A DNA stretch of 64,000 nt from CAZGAH01 sp964523295 (GTDB lineage: Bacteria; Desulfobacterota; Desulfovibrionia; Desulfovibrionales; Desulfovibrionaceae): positions 1 to 64,000 of the forward strand of contig CAZGAH010000001.1 of assembly GCA_964523295.1 (NCBI GenBank). The letters are read 5' to 3'. The notes under the pieces are model-generated. The model worked only from the letters and a program-made list of their open reading frames with translations. It had not been told where the DNA came from and ran no database searches. The position numbers and the translations under genes are program-made. Of the stretch, positions 54,381 to 63,012 are shown piece after piece. The number at the start of each line of letters is the position of its first letter. Within the stretch, counting starts at the first letter, position 1.

Positions 54381-55292
54381 TCATATTTTCTGGTGCCGGG
54401 CCACGCCGAAAAGTCCGGTCGGCTTGATGGACAGAATGAGCAGCAGGACGCTGAATGCGATAAGATCGCGCAGGGTCGACGGGAAAAAGGCAACGACCAT
54501 GATCTCCACGAAGCCGAGCAGAAAGCCCCCGGCAAAGGCGCCGCGTATGGAGCCGATGCCCCCGACGACGGCCGCGATAAAGGCCTTCCAGCCGATCAGC
54601 GCGCCCATGAACGGATCGAGCACGGGATAGCTCATCGCGTAGAGCAGCCCGGCCAGTCCGGCAAAGCCTGAACCCAGGGCAAAGGTGAAGACGATGACCG
54701 TGTCCGGCGGCACGCCCATGAGTGGCAGGGCGAAGCGGTCGTAGGAGATGGCTCGCATGGCCATGCCGATGTGCGTGCGCGAAACCACCTTGTCCAGAAA
54801 AAGAAAAGCGCCCACGGCGGTGGCGATGACGGCGATCATGAGATTGGTGAAGGTCACGCCGCCGATATTGTAGCTGACACTCTCCACCAGGGAAGGAAAA
54901 CTGCGGCGGCTGGCGCCGAGCAGGGCCAGATTGCCATTCTCGAGGATCAGTCCGCACATCAGGGCGGTAATGACCACGTAGAGCCGGTGCGCGCCCTTGC
55001 GACGCAAGGGCCGGTAGGCCACGCGCTCGAGCGTGACGCCGACCAGGGCGGTGAGAATCATGGTCAGAACGAGGGTCAGGACCGGGACCAGGGCTCCCGA
55101 GAGCCCCAGCGAGGCCAGCAGAAATGTGGCGATGAAAAAGGCGATATAGGCGCCGACCATGAAGACGTCGCCATGGGCGAAATTGATGAGCAGCAGCACG
55201 CCGTATACCAGGCAATAGCCCAGGGCGATGAGTGAGTAAAAGCTGCCCAGCTGGAGCGCATTGATGATGTTTTGGATGATGCTTGCGAACAC
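54381..55292 (-). CDS. livH: branched-chain amino-acid ABC transporter permease LivH
   Basis: 303 residues, about eight membrane segments, with LQLGSFYSLIALGYCLVYGVLLLINFAHGDVFMVGAY and the LivH block RTHIGMAMRAISYDRFALPLMGV. Forms the permease with LivM. Separated from livK by 137 bp with a hairpin. Confidence 0.93.
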   Translation of the reverse strand: MFASIIQNIINALQLGSFYSLIALGYCLVYGVLLLINFAHGDVFMVGAYIAFFIATFLLASLGLSGALVPVLTLVLTMILTALVGVTLERVAYRPLRRKGAHRLYVVITALMCGLILENGNLALLGASRRSFPSLVESVSYNIGGVTFTNLMIAVIATAVGAFLFLDKVVSRTHIGMAMRAISYDRFALPLMGVPPDTVIVFTFALGSGFAGLAGLLYAMSYPVLDPFMGALIGWKAFIAAVVGGIGSIRGAFAGGFLLGFVEIMVVAFFPSTLRDLIAFSVLLLILSIKPTGLFGVARHQKI

Positions 55293-55362
55293 AAAGGTTC
55301 TCCTGACGCGGGTTGCGGGGAGCGCAGTCCGCTTGTCCTGTCCGGCCAGCCGGAGGCTTGGG

Positions 55363-55393
55363 GCGGTCGGGGCGCGTATCCGGCCCCGACCGC
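55363..55393 (-). terminator. attenuating hairpin between livK and livH
   Basis: GCGGTCGGGGC and GCCCCGACCGC pair perfectly over 11 bp around a 9-nt loop. With no T tract it could allow partial read-through and give more binding protein than permease, a pattern known in ABC operons. Confidence 0.55.
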
Positions 55394-55429
55394 GACGTAT
55401 TCAGCGTCTCGCGTTGGCGAGGCGTTTGT

Positions 55430-56587
55430 TTATGGGCAGGCCGACTTGAAAAAGGCGAACTTGCCTTGCTCGTCGATCTTGACGATGACCACGCACTTGA
55501 TGGGATCGCCCTCGGGCGTGAAGGTCATGTCGCCGGTGATGCCCTTGAAGTCCTTGACCTTGGCCAGGGCGTTCTTGATGGCCTCGCGGTCCTTCTTCAC
55601 GTCACCGCTCGGTCCGCCGGCGTCCTTGATGGCCTGGAGCATGAGATTGATGGAATCCCAGGTCAGGGCCGCGACATCGTCCGGGGTCTTGTTGTAGAGT
55701 TTGGCGTACTTGTCGATGAATTCTTTCGTCGCGCCCGTGGCGCCGGCTGCGGCGTAATGGGTGCTGAAAGAGTATCCCTTGCAGTCGTCGCCGCACAGGC
55801 TCATCAGGTCGCCGCCGCCCCAGGAGTCGCTGCCCATGATGGGCTTGTTCCAGCCTTGGGCCTTGGCCTGCTGCACGATGAGCGGCACTTCGTTGTAGTA
55901 CTGGGGCACGAAGAGCACGTCCGCGCCGGATTTTACGATGTTGGTCAGCTGGGCGCTGAAATTGACGTCCTTGGTGGTGAAGGTCTCGAACGCCACGACC
56001 GAGCCCGGTCCGTTGATTTTCTCGAAGCTGGCCTTGAAGGCCTCGGCCAGACCCTTGGGATAGTCGCTGGCGATGTCGTAAAGGATGGCAGCCTTCTTGG
56101 CCTTGAATTCTTCGGAGACGAATTTGGCGGCCACGGTGCCCTGGAACGGATCGAGGAAGCAGCCGCGGAATACGTACGGCCGGTCCTTCGTGGTGTCGGG
56201 GTTGGTGGACCAGGGCGAGATCATCGGCGTTTCCAGATCGTTGCACGTGCCGCCGGCAGGAATGGCCTGCTTGCTGGACTGCGGGCCGATGATGCCCAGC
56301 ACCTCGTCTTCGGTGATAAGCTTGCGCGCGGCGGTGACAGCGGACTCGGCCTTGGATTCGTTGTCCTCGTAGACGAACTCGAGCTTATAGCTCTTGTCGC
56401 CGATTTTGATTCCGCCCGCCGCGTTGACTTCGTTTTTGAGCATCTCGGCAGAATTCTTGGACGATTCGCCCACGTCCGGAATGTCGCCGGTCATCGGAAT
56501 CGCAAAGCCGAGTTTGATCGAGTCTGCAGCCCAGGCAGGACAGACCATCAGAAACGTCAAGACGACAGCTAGAAGGGACTTCCGCAT
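55430..56587 (-). CDS. livK: branched-chain amino-acid binding protein LivK
   Basis: 385 residues. Signal peptide MRKSLLAVVLTFLMVCPAWA, then DSIKLGFAIPMTGDIPDVGESSKNSAEML and the two lobes of the Peripla_BP_6 fold. First gene of the complete liv operon K-H-M-G-F, so it supplies ligand to that transporter. GAGGAG precedes the ATG. Distinct from the orphan paralogue at 19.2 kb. Confidence 0.94.
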   Translation of the reverse strand: MRKSLLAVVLTFLMVCPAWAADSIKLGFAIPMTGDIPDVGESSKNSAEMLKNEVNAAGGIKIGDKSYKLEFVYEDNESKAESAVTAARKLITEDEVLGIIGPQSSKQAIPAGGTCNDLETPMISPWSTNPDTTKDRPYVFRGCFLDPFQGTVAAKFVSEEFKAKKAAILYDIASDYPKGLAEAFKASFEKINGPGSVVAFETFTTKDVNFSAQLTNIVKSGADVLFVPQYYNEVPLIVQQAKAQGWNKPIMGSDSWGGGDLMSLCGDDCKGYSFSTHYAAAGATGATKEFIDKYAKLYNKTPDDVAALTWDSINLMLQAIKDAGGPSGDVKKDREAIKNALAKVKDFKGITGDMTFTPEGDPIKCVVIVKIDEQGKFAFFKSACP

Positions 56588-57109
56588 AGCAGCCTCCTCA
56601 GATGGGTTGGAGATGATGGAAGTGAAAAGTTTTGCATCACTACCCCAAGTCGTCGGAAAAGTGAAGTCGGCATTCCTGGCTAATCGGGTATCCTTTGAAA
56701 TAATAAGCTGCGGCCACCGGGGCGATGCTCTTGCGACGAGGTTTGCTCGGCCTGCTCTTTGTGCGCAGCGAGCAGATGCGAACGGCGTCTTTGAAGCCCG
56801 CCAGACAGCAGTGTGCGGTGTGCTCGGTCGGTCGTGGTGGGTCGTATCATATCGTTATGATAATCACGCTACATGGATCAGCCCCCCCCCCCGGCTGGGC
56901 GATTGTCAGCGAAAATGCACCGAGTGTCAGGCGCAAGCCGGCTTTCATTTTATAGAGTTGTTGCGTATGCTGGGCTTCGCCAGGAGGTCGACCCGGAGTC
57001 GCGGGGGTGATAGCGTCCTGGTTCACGAGCGATTCAGGCGGAGAGTACAAGCGCCGGGGGCCGGGAACGCGTCCTGACCTGTCGGGACGTCCTGAGCGGA
57101 GGGCTGAGT
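56588..57109. other. 522-bp divergent intergenic region with a C11 tract
   Basis: Lies between livK (minus) and a polar amino-acid binding protein (plus). It contains eleven consecutive C at 56882-56892 and an AT-rich patch at about 56848-56868 with overlapping TATCAT/TATGATAAT words that could be a -10 region or operator. Open frames across it lack ribosome sites and recognisable content. Confidence 0.5.
56882..56892 (+). repeat. C11 homopolymer
   Basis: Eleven consecutive C upstream of the 57110 gene, about 220 bp from its start. Long enough for replication slippage. Confidence 0.75.
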
Positions 57110-57922
57110 ATGGTCATGCGTCATTGCATCTGGTTCTTTTTGGGGATTCTGTTGATCGGCGCGGATGCCAGGGCGGGGCGGATCGAGGAGATCAAGGCCC
57201 GCGGCGAGCTTATCGTCGGCGTACGCGACAATGTGACCCCCTTTGGCTTCGTCAATGAAAAGACCAATCAGCTGGAAGGGTTCGACGTGGACGTAGGCCG
57301 GTACATTGCCGGTCGGCTGGGCGTGAAATACGTCATCAAGCCGTTGGCCGTGTCGGACAGGGTTCCGGCCGTTGTGCAGGGGATTGTGGATATGGCGGTG
57401 GCGGCCTTTGAGCAGGATCACAAGGCTGAGGAGAACATCGATTTTTCGGTGCCGTATTTTTGGGATAGTATCCGGCTGCTGGTTTCGGTGGACAACAAGA
57501 TTGCCTCGCTGGAAGAACTCGCCGCGAAAAAAGTGGCCACGGTCAAGGGGACTGGTATCGAGCGTGTGGTCCGGGAAATGCAGCCCGCGTGCGTTCCGGT
57601 TGCTTTTGATGTCTATCCGGCGGCGTTTATGGCCTTGAAGCGGGGGGAGGTGGTGGCGTTGGCCGGCGAATCCCTCAACCTGCTCGGCGTCAAGCGGGTC
57701 GATGTCGAGCCTGACAACTGGGTGCTGCTTGCCGACAGCATCGCGCGCGTAAGCTATGCCATTGGCTTGCCGGAAAACGATTCGAACTTTCGGGATCAGG
57801 TCAACAAGGCGTTGATGGACATGTGGACGAGCGGGGAATTCGAAAAGGTGTACAGCAGGTGGTTTGGCTCTGACGCCGATTTTCCCGTACCGTTGGATTG
57901 GGAAATGCAGCTTTGGCAGTAA
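57110..57922 (+). CDS. polar amino-acid ABC transporter binding protein (SBP_bac_3)
   Basis: 270 residues. A short signal segment (WFFLGILLIGADARA) is followed by IEEIKARGELIVGVRDNVTPFGFVNEKTNQLEGFDVDVGRYIAGRLG, the family-3 binding-protein pattern, and a typical C-terminus with EFEKVYSRWFG. The start is ATG 57110 or 57116. No permease or ATPase is adjacent, so it either uses distant partners or has a sensory role. Located 44 bp before prmA. Confidence 0.88.
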   Translation: MVMRHCIWFFLGILLIGADARAGRIEEIKARGELIVGVRDNVTPFGFVNEKTNQLEGFDVDVGRYIAGRLGVKYVIKPLAVSDRVPAVVQGIVDMAVAAFEQDHKAEENIDFSVPYFWDSIRLLVSVDNKIASLEELAAKKVATVKGTGIERVVREMQPACVPVAFDVYPAAFMALKRGEVVALAGESLNLLGVKRVDVEPDNWVLLADSIARVSYAIGLPENDSNFRDQVNKALMDMWTSGEFEKVYSRWFGSDADFPVPLDWEMQLWQ

Positions 57923-57966
57923 GCGCCGGGAGACCGGGAAACGACAGCAGCAGGGGGAAGTGCGTA

Positions 57967-58839
57967 GTGAATGGTGATGCTCAGGTCAATGATTGCATTT
58001 ATCGCCTTGATATCGTCGCGCCGGCGGCGGAAGTGCCCGGTGTTACCGGATTCCTGGCTCGCAGCGTAGCCTATGGCTGGGAGGAATCCGGCGAAGAAAC
58101 GGGCGATATGGTTTTTCGGGTGCATATTGAAGATCCCGGTCATTGTGAACGCTTCGTGAGTGAACTCGCTGCGTTGCATCCCCGCACGACGGTTACCCGT
58201 GCGGCCGTCCCGAACCGGAACTGGGCCTTGGCCTGGAGGGAATTTTTTACGGCTGTGCCGTGCGGCGAGGACTTTGTCGTTCTGGCACCGTGGATGGTCG
58301 CCGAGCAGCCGTACAGAGAGCGTATTCCGATCGTCATCGATCCGAAAACGGCCTTTGGCACGGGGCATCATGCGACCACGGCCATGTGTCTCGAGGTCAT
58401 TTCCGTCTTGCATCGGGCGGGGCGCGTGCAGGCGGGAAAACGTTTTCTGGACCTGGGCACGGGATCCGGGATACTGGGTATCGGCTTGGCCAGGATCGGT
58501 TTGCATGGAACCGGACTGGATACGGATCCGCTGGCTATTGAGAACGCTGTGGATAATGTGGAGCGTAATGGCGTGGCCTCGGTCGTGGACGTTCGCACTG
58601 GCAGCCTGGAACTGGTGTCCGGGGAGCGTTTCGATGTGGTCGTGGCCAACATTCTGGCCGAGCCGCTTGTGGAGCTTGCACCGGATCTGGTTGCAGCGCT
58701 GGCGCCGGGGGGCTGTCTGGTGCTTTCGGGCGTGTTGACCATCCAGGCCGAGACCGTAGCCGCGGCCTATGTCAGCCAGGGGTTGCCCTCGCCACAGGTG
58801 CTTGTGCGCGACGAATGGGCTGCGTTGTATTGGGCATGA
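57967..58839 (+). CDS. prmA: ribosomal protein L11 methyltransferase
   Basis: 290 residues. N-terminal domain for L11 recognition and a SAM-binding Rossmann domain with FGTGHHATTAMCLE, LDLGTGSGILGIGLA, GLDTDPLAIENA and the PrmA signature VVANILAEPLVEL. Start GTG at 57967 is preferred for its GGGGGA site and family-like N-terminus; an ATG lies 12 bp downstream. Followed by a hairpin (TCCGGATAC-type stem, 58843-58860). Confidence 0.93.
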   Translation: MNGDAQVNDCIYRLDIVAPAAEVPGVTGFLARSVAYGWEESGEETGDMVFRVHIEDPGHCERFVSELAALHPRTTVTRAAVPNRNWALAWREFFTAVPCGEDFVVLAPWMVAEQPYRERIPIVIDPKTAFGTGHHATTAMCLEVISVLHRAGRVQAGKRFLDLGTGSGILGIGLARIGLHGTGLDTDPLAIENAVDNVERNGVASVVDVRTGSLELVSGERFDVVVANILAEPLVELAPDLVAALAPGGCLVLSGVLTIQAETVAAAYVSQGLPSPQVLVRDEWAALYWA

Positions 58840-59055
58840 AAGTCCGGATACGTGTGTCCGGCACCGGGAATACCACGGCAACCCTTTTCTTCCGCCTCGC
58901 TTTTGCGTACATGCAGCGTTGTTAACGTTCGCAGGGCCACGAGCGGGCGGAATAGCCTGCCATCGCAATGCTGTATGGGCGGATCGCATCGGGCCAGCAA
59001 CGCGACCCGACCAGGGGGAGACCCCGGTAAGGGTTGCCAAGCCGCGAGGAACAGT
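58840..59055 (+). promoter_or_regulatory. 216-nt leader with long-range inverted repeat before the STAS gene
   Basis: Contains a prmA-end hairpin at 58843-58860, a perfect 10-bp inverted repeat GGCAACCCTT (58877-58886) / AAGGGTTGCC (59029-59038) about 140 nt apart, and a GGGG-AGA-CCCC hairpin (59015-59025) just before the second arm. It may fold into a multi-branched leader close to the STAS ribosome site. No known riboswitch family was recognised. Confidence 0.4.
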
Positions 59056-59412
59056 ATGAATATCAAGTGGAAAGATGAAAGTGGATGTCTGGTTGTCTCC
59101 GTTCTGGCAGAGAAGCTGGACTTTACGAATTGTCCGGAGATCAAGACGGAGATACTGAACCTGATCGCAGGCCAGAGTGCGCGCTGCGTGATTCTTGATC
59201 TGTCCGGGGTTTCTTTCATGGACAGTATGGCCATCGGGGCGATGGTGGCCATAAACAAATCGATTGCCGGTCAGTTCGGGAAAATGGCGCTTTGCTGTCT
59301 GCATCCGTATGTGCAAAAGATTTTGTCCGTAGTGACCGTCAATACCATTTTTACGGTCTTCGAAACGAAGGAAGCCGCGCTCAAGGCCCTCAAAGAGGCT
59401 GTTTCCGGATAG
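59056..59412 (+). CDS. STAS-domain anti-anti-sigma-like protein
   Basis: 118 residues, a single STAS domain: VVSVLAEKLDFTNCPEIKTEIL, then CVILDLSGVSFMDSMAIGAMVAINKSI with the D-S of the phosphorylation loop and a Met next to it. RsbV/SpoIIAA-like proteins bind and inhibit an anti-sigma kinase when unphosphorylated. A GAGGA site precedes the ATG. No kinase is adjacent; the HATPase-STAS protein at 24.5 kb is a candidate partner, by inference only. Confidence 0.85.
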   Translation: MNIKWKDESGCLVVSVLAEKLDFTNCPEIKTEILNLIAGQSARCVILDLSGVSFMDSMAIGAMVAINKSIAGQFGKMALCCLHPYVQKILSVVTVNTIFTVFETKEAALKALKEAVSG

Positions 59413-59449
59413 TAGCCCCGTTCGAACGCATGGCGGGGCCGAGGATGTC

Positions 59450-60103
59450 ATGACGAGCCGGCGCAGTCTGTTGCTCAACATGTACGAGGCCATGCTCGAC
59501 CGGCTTGGTCCGAGTCACTGGTGGCCGGGGGAGAGTCCCTTCGAGGTCATGGTGGGCGCCATCCTGACCCAGAATGCCAGCTGGGAAAACGTCGCCCGCG
59601 CTATCGCGGCCCTGAAGGCCGAAAATCTGCTCGCTCCGGAGCGGTTGTATCTGCTGTCGCACAGCGAACTGGCCGAGCGAATCCGTCCGGCAGGGTATTT
59701 TCGTCTCAAGGCGCAGCGATTGAAAAATTTTCTCTTGTTTCTTAAACAGGAGTATCGTTTCAACCTCGAAAGTCTTCAGAGCGAGGACCTGGCGCCGCTT
59801 CGTATCCGGTTGCTCGGCGTCAACGGGATCGGCCCGGAGACGGCAGACAGCATTTTGCTCTACGCGCTGAACAAGCCGAGTTTCGTGGTGGACGCGTACA
59901 CGCGCCGCATCGCCAGTCGCCACGGTCTTGTGACCGAGGAAGTCGACTACGCCTCGTTGCAGCGTTATTACACGGAGGCATTGCCTTCGGACGTCGTCAT
60001 CTACAACGAGTATCATGCCTTGCTTGTCCGGACGGCAAAACAGTGGTGTCGAAAAAAGAATCCTCTTTGCGAAGCGTGCCCTTTGGGGAGCTTCCCTCGC
60101 TGA
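59450..60103 (+). CDS. HhH-GPD DNA glycosylase, endonuclease-III-like but divergent
   Basis: 217 residues with the helix-hairpin-helix LLGVNGIGPETADSILLYAL and the catalytic Asp in FVVDAYTRRI. The lysine that follows the hairpin in endonuclease III is Glu here (GPETAD), as in MagIII-type 3-methyladenine glycosylases. The C-terminus keeps three iron-sulfur Cys (WCRKKNPLCEACPL) but ends GSFPR without the fourth. It may be a monofunctional glycosylase, with the cluster incomplete or bound differently. Overlaps the next start by one base (TGATG). Confidence 0.8.
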   Translation: MTSRRSLLLNMYEAMLDRLGPSHWWPGESPFEVMVGAILTQNASWENVARAIAALKAENLLAPERLYLLSHSELAERIRPAGYFRLKAQRLKNFLLFLKQEYRFNLESLQSEDLAPLRIRLLGVNGIGPETADSILLYALNKPSFVVDAYTRRIASRHGLVTEEVDYASLQRYYTEALPSDVVIYNEYHALLVRTAKQWCRKKNPLCEACPLGSFPR

Positions 60104-61314
60104 TGCGCGCCGGGCGCCTTGCTCTGCGTGAGGAAGGGGCAGGGGGGGCTTTGCAGCTGGAAGCGCGCCGTCATGCCCGGATCGTGCCCTTGTGCCGGCT
60201 CATGGCCTGCGCCCTTCTTCTGGCAATTCCCGCCGTGCTGTTCTGGTCTCTTGCCACGCAGCGCGTCGCCGTGGCTGCAACCGGACGCGATAGCAACGCC
60301 AAGGTTCAGGCCCAGCAGGAATTGATCGGGAAATTGACGCGCGAAGAGCGCGCCATTCATGCCAGGCTGGCGAAGACCGAAGACGAGCTGACCGACCTGC
60401 AGGACAAGGTCGAACGGGCGGAAAAGGATTACCACGCGTTGCAGGCCGAGGAAGGCAAGCTGCGGCAGCGTCTGGAGAGCCTGGAGCGCGAGAAGGACAA
60501 AACCAGCAAGGATTTGAGCGTGCTGCTGCGGGGGCTCTGGCCGGTGCAAATCCGGTGCATGATCTTCCGCGGTCGTCGTCTGCCGGCCTGGGAACAGGCT
60601 GACCGTGAATTTTCCTGGCTTTCGGCCATATACACCGTCGTCGGCGAAAAGCAGAGCAAGCTGCTGGAACAGGAAAAGGAGGTCGAGCAGACGCTCTCGC
60701 GCAAGCGGGAAATCACAGCCGAGGCCAGACAGCGTCTCATCGCCGTCAATGCGGACAAGGACCAGTTGCTTGCCGGGCGTCTGGGGTTCCAGCGTTCGCT
60801 TTCTGAGGTGCGGCAACGCCTCGTCGACGAGGAGGCCGAACTCAGAGAAATCATGGCGACGATTGTCCAGGTCAATTATCAGCTGGAATGGATCGGCGAG
60901 GACAGCGGGGACAAGAAGGAAACTTTCAAGCAGGCGAAAGGGGAGTTGCCCTGGCCCGCGCGTGGCAGTCTGGTTCAACGTTTCCGCCCCTCGGGCGCCC
61001 AGCCGTCGCGTGGCGTGGGACTGGCCCTGCCCGCGGGCACCAAGATACGGGCGGTTTCCCGGGGCAAGGTCCTGCATGATGATATCTTGCGAGGATTCGG
61101 CCGCGTGGTCATCCTGGTCCATAACGACGGGTATTACTCCTTGTATGCCTTTCTCGGTTCCAGCCAGGTTCGAACCGGGAAGGAGGTGCAGCAGGGCGAG
61201 GTCATCGGCGAGGCCGGGTTTTATCCTGCGGCCAATGGCCCGGGTTTGTATTTTGAATTGCGTTTTCACCAAAAACCGATTAACCCTGAGTTGTGGCTCG
61301 CCGCGAAAAAATAA
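60103..61314 (+). CDS. envC: EnvC-like murein hydrolase activator (degenerate LytM)
   Basis: About 403 residues. N-terminal export/membrane segment (LMACALLLAIPAVLFWSLA), long coiled coil (roughly residues 60-250) rich in Lys, Glu, Arg and Gln, and a C-terminal LytM domain. The metal-binding residues of active M23 peptidases are missing: SRGVGLAL replaces HxxxD and GPGLYFELR replaces HxH. This fits EnvC, which activates amidases for septal peptidoglycan splitting. Start ATG 60103 overlaps the previous stop; GTG 60043 is possible. Precedes ctpA and yibQ, a recurring order. Confidence 0.88.
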   Translation: MRAGRLALREEGAGGALQLEARRHARIVPLCRLMACALLLAIPAVLFWSLATQRVAVAATGRDSNAKVQAQQELIGKLTREERAIHARLAKTEDELTDLQDKVERAEKDYHALQAEEGKLRQRLESLEREKDKTSKDLSVLLRGLWPVQIRCMIFRGRRLPAWEQADREFSWLSAIYTVVGEKQSKLLEQEKEVEQTLSRKREITAEARQRLIAVNADKDQLLAGRLGFQRSLSEVRQRLVDEEAELREIMATIVQVNYQLEWIGEDSGDKKETFKQAKGELPWPARGSLVQRFRPSGAQPSRGVGLALPAGTKIRAVSRGKVLHDDILRGFGRVVILVHNDGYYSLYAFLGSSQVRTGKEVQQGEVIGEAGFYPAANGPGLYFELRFHQKPINPELWLAAKK

Positions 61315-61548
61315 ATTGCCCGGGTGAGCGCATCCGCTGGAGTTGTCCTGGAGTCCTTCTTTTCGCCAGAACGGCGTCGGCGACAATGCCAACAATGAAT
61401 CCACGGCCGGATGCAAGGCCGTCGATGAGGCATGGGGAGCTGTTCGTGCTGAAAAGGTCGGAGAGTGAGCGGGCGTAGAGATTGGATAGTTGAGAGCATT
61501 CGTTGTTCAGACGGATGAAATTTCCCAGAGCAGTATTCGGAGGAACGT

Positions 61549-62856
61549 ATGCGTTGGGGTTTATGGTTGTGTGCTGTTGTGTTGGTGATGCTGCTGTTCG
61601 GACCGATCGGACCGAGCCTGGCCATCAAGGACAAGGAAGGTGATCGGTTCGAGCCGTTGAAGCGGTTCAGTCAGGTCATGGATATGGTCGAGCGTTATTA
61701 CGTCCGCGACGTCGGCCGGGACGAACTCGTCAATGGCGCGGTCAAAGGAATGCTTCAGGAGCTCGATCCGCATTCATCGTTCATGAATAAAGAAGAATTC
61801 GAGGAGATGCAGGTCAGCACCTCGGGCGAATTCTCCGGTATCGGCATAGAAATCAGCACTCGCAACAGCCGTCTGGTCGTGGTTTCCCCCATCGAGGATA
61901 CCCCGGCGTACCAGGCGGGCCTGAAGAGCGGGGATATCATCCTCGAGATCGACGGCGAAACCACCGAAGGCCTGTCCCTGCTCGACGCGGTCAACAAGAT
62001 ACGCGGGCCAAAAGGCTCGAAAGTAAACCTGACCATCCTGCACAAGGACACGAAAACTCCGGATCGCATTGCCATTGTCCGGGATACCATCCCGATCGTC
62101 AGCGTGAAGAGCGACATAGTCGAAGACGGCTACGGCTACGTTCGCATCACCAAGTTCAACGAGCATACGACCGAAGAACTCCAGGTCGCCCTGAAAAAGC
62201 TGGAAAAGAAAGGCCCGCTCAAAGGGCTGATCCTCGATTTGCGCAACAACCCCGGCGGGCTGCTCGATCAGGCTGTCAGCGTGTCCGACTTTTTTCTCAA
62301 TGACGGGCTCATCGTACGCATTCAGGGAAAGAACGCCAACGCCAAAAAGGATTACAACGCCAAGGGCCAGTCCGTCGATATCGGCACCCCCATGGTGGTG
62401 CTGATCAACGCCGGCTCCGCGTCCGCCTCGGAAATCGTCGCCGGCGCGCTGCAGGACCACAAACGGGCCATGCTCCTCGGCGAGCCCACCTTCGGCAAGG
62501 GCTCGGTGCAGACCATCATCCCGCTTTCCGATGGCGGAGGCATGAAGCTGACCACAGCGTTATACTATACGCCGAGCGGTCGCTCCATCCAGGCCGAGGG
62601 CATCCAGCCCGATCTCCTCATCCCCCTGGCCATGGTGTCCGAGGTGGAGGACATGGCCTTGCGTGAGCGCGATCTGAGCAATCATCTGGAAAAGACGGGC
62701 AAGAAGAAAGACAAAAGCAGCAAAAAGCAGAACAAGAACGAACCGGAAACAGAGAGCGAAAAAATCAAGAAAATGCTCGAGGTGGACAACCAGCTGCGCA
62801 TTGCCTTGCAGTTGGTGAAAAAGCAGCCCGTTGCCTCGTTCGCCAAAGGAAACTGA
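61549..62856 (+). CDS. ctpA: S41-family C-terminal processing peptidase
   Basis: 435 residues, exported (signal LWLCAVVLVMLLFGPIGPSLA). PDZ domain around FSGIGIEISTRNSRLVVVSPIEDTPAYQAGLKSGD, then the peptidase core with catalytic S292 in GSASASEIVAG and K317 in FGKGSVQT. A Lys/Ser-rich tail follows. Such proteases trim envelope proteins and peptidoglycan hydrolases, fitting the neighbouring envC. GGAGG lies upstream of the ATG. Confidence 0.94.
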   Translation: MRWGLWLCAVVLVMLLFGPIGPSLAIKDKEGDRFEPLKRFSQVMDMVERYYVRDVGRDELVNGAVKGMLQELDPHSSFMNKEEFEEMQVSTSGEFSGIGIEISTRNSRLVVVSPIEDTPAYQAGLKSGDIILEIDGETTEGLSLLDAVNKIRGPKGSKVNLTILHKDTKTPDRIAIVRDTIPIVSVKSDIVEDGYGYVRITKFNEHTTEELQVALKKLEKKGPLKGLILDLRNNPGGLLDQAVSVSDFFLNDGLIVRIQGKNANAKKDYNAKGQSVDIGTPMVVLINAGSASASEIVAGALQDHKRAMLLGEPTFGKGSVQTIIPLSDGGGMKLTTALYYTPSGRSIQAEGIQPDLLIPLAMVSEVEDMALRERDLSNHLEKTGKKKDKSSKKQNKNEPETESEKIKKMLEVDNQLRIALQLVKKQPVASFAKGN

Positions 62857-62926
62857 TCCGGTACGCTGACCTGCGTCCAATTCGGCCAACGATTCACGCG
62901 CAGGAAGGCAGGCAAGGAAGCGATTT

Positions 62927-62968
62927 CAGGGCGCGGTTCGGGAACAGCCGGACCGCGCCCTGTTTTTC
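62927..62968 (+). terminator. intrinsic terminator after ctpA
   Basis: CAGGGCGCGGTTCGG and its partner pair over 15 bp with one wobble around GAACAG, followed directly by five T (62963-62967). Strong terminator. Confidence 0.88.
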
Positions 62969-63012
62969 TGCGCCCGGGAATCACTGCTGAAAAAATGACG
63001 ACCTGAACTGAC

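Noticed and set aside
56394..57077. Plus-strand 227-codon frame across the livK 5' end and the C11 tract
   Set aside because: Half of it is antisense to livK, no ribosome site, no domain, and it depends on the exact length of the C tract.
58840..59055. Cobalamin-type riboswitch
   Set aside because: Short pieces resemble its conserved words (GGGAA, GAGACC), but their order relative to the long inverted repeat and the missing core helices do not fit, and the downstream STAS gene is an unlikely target.
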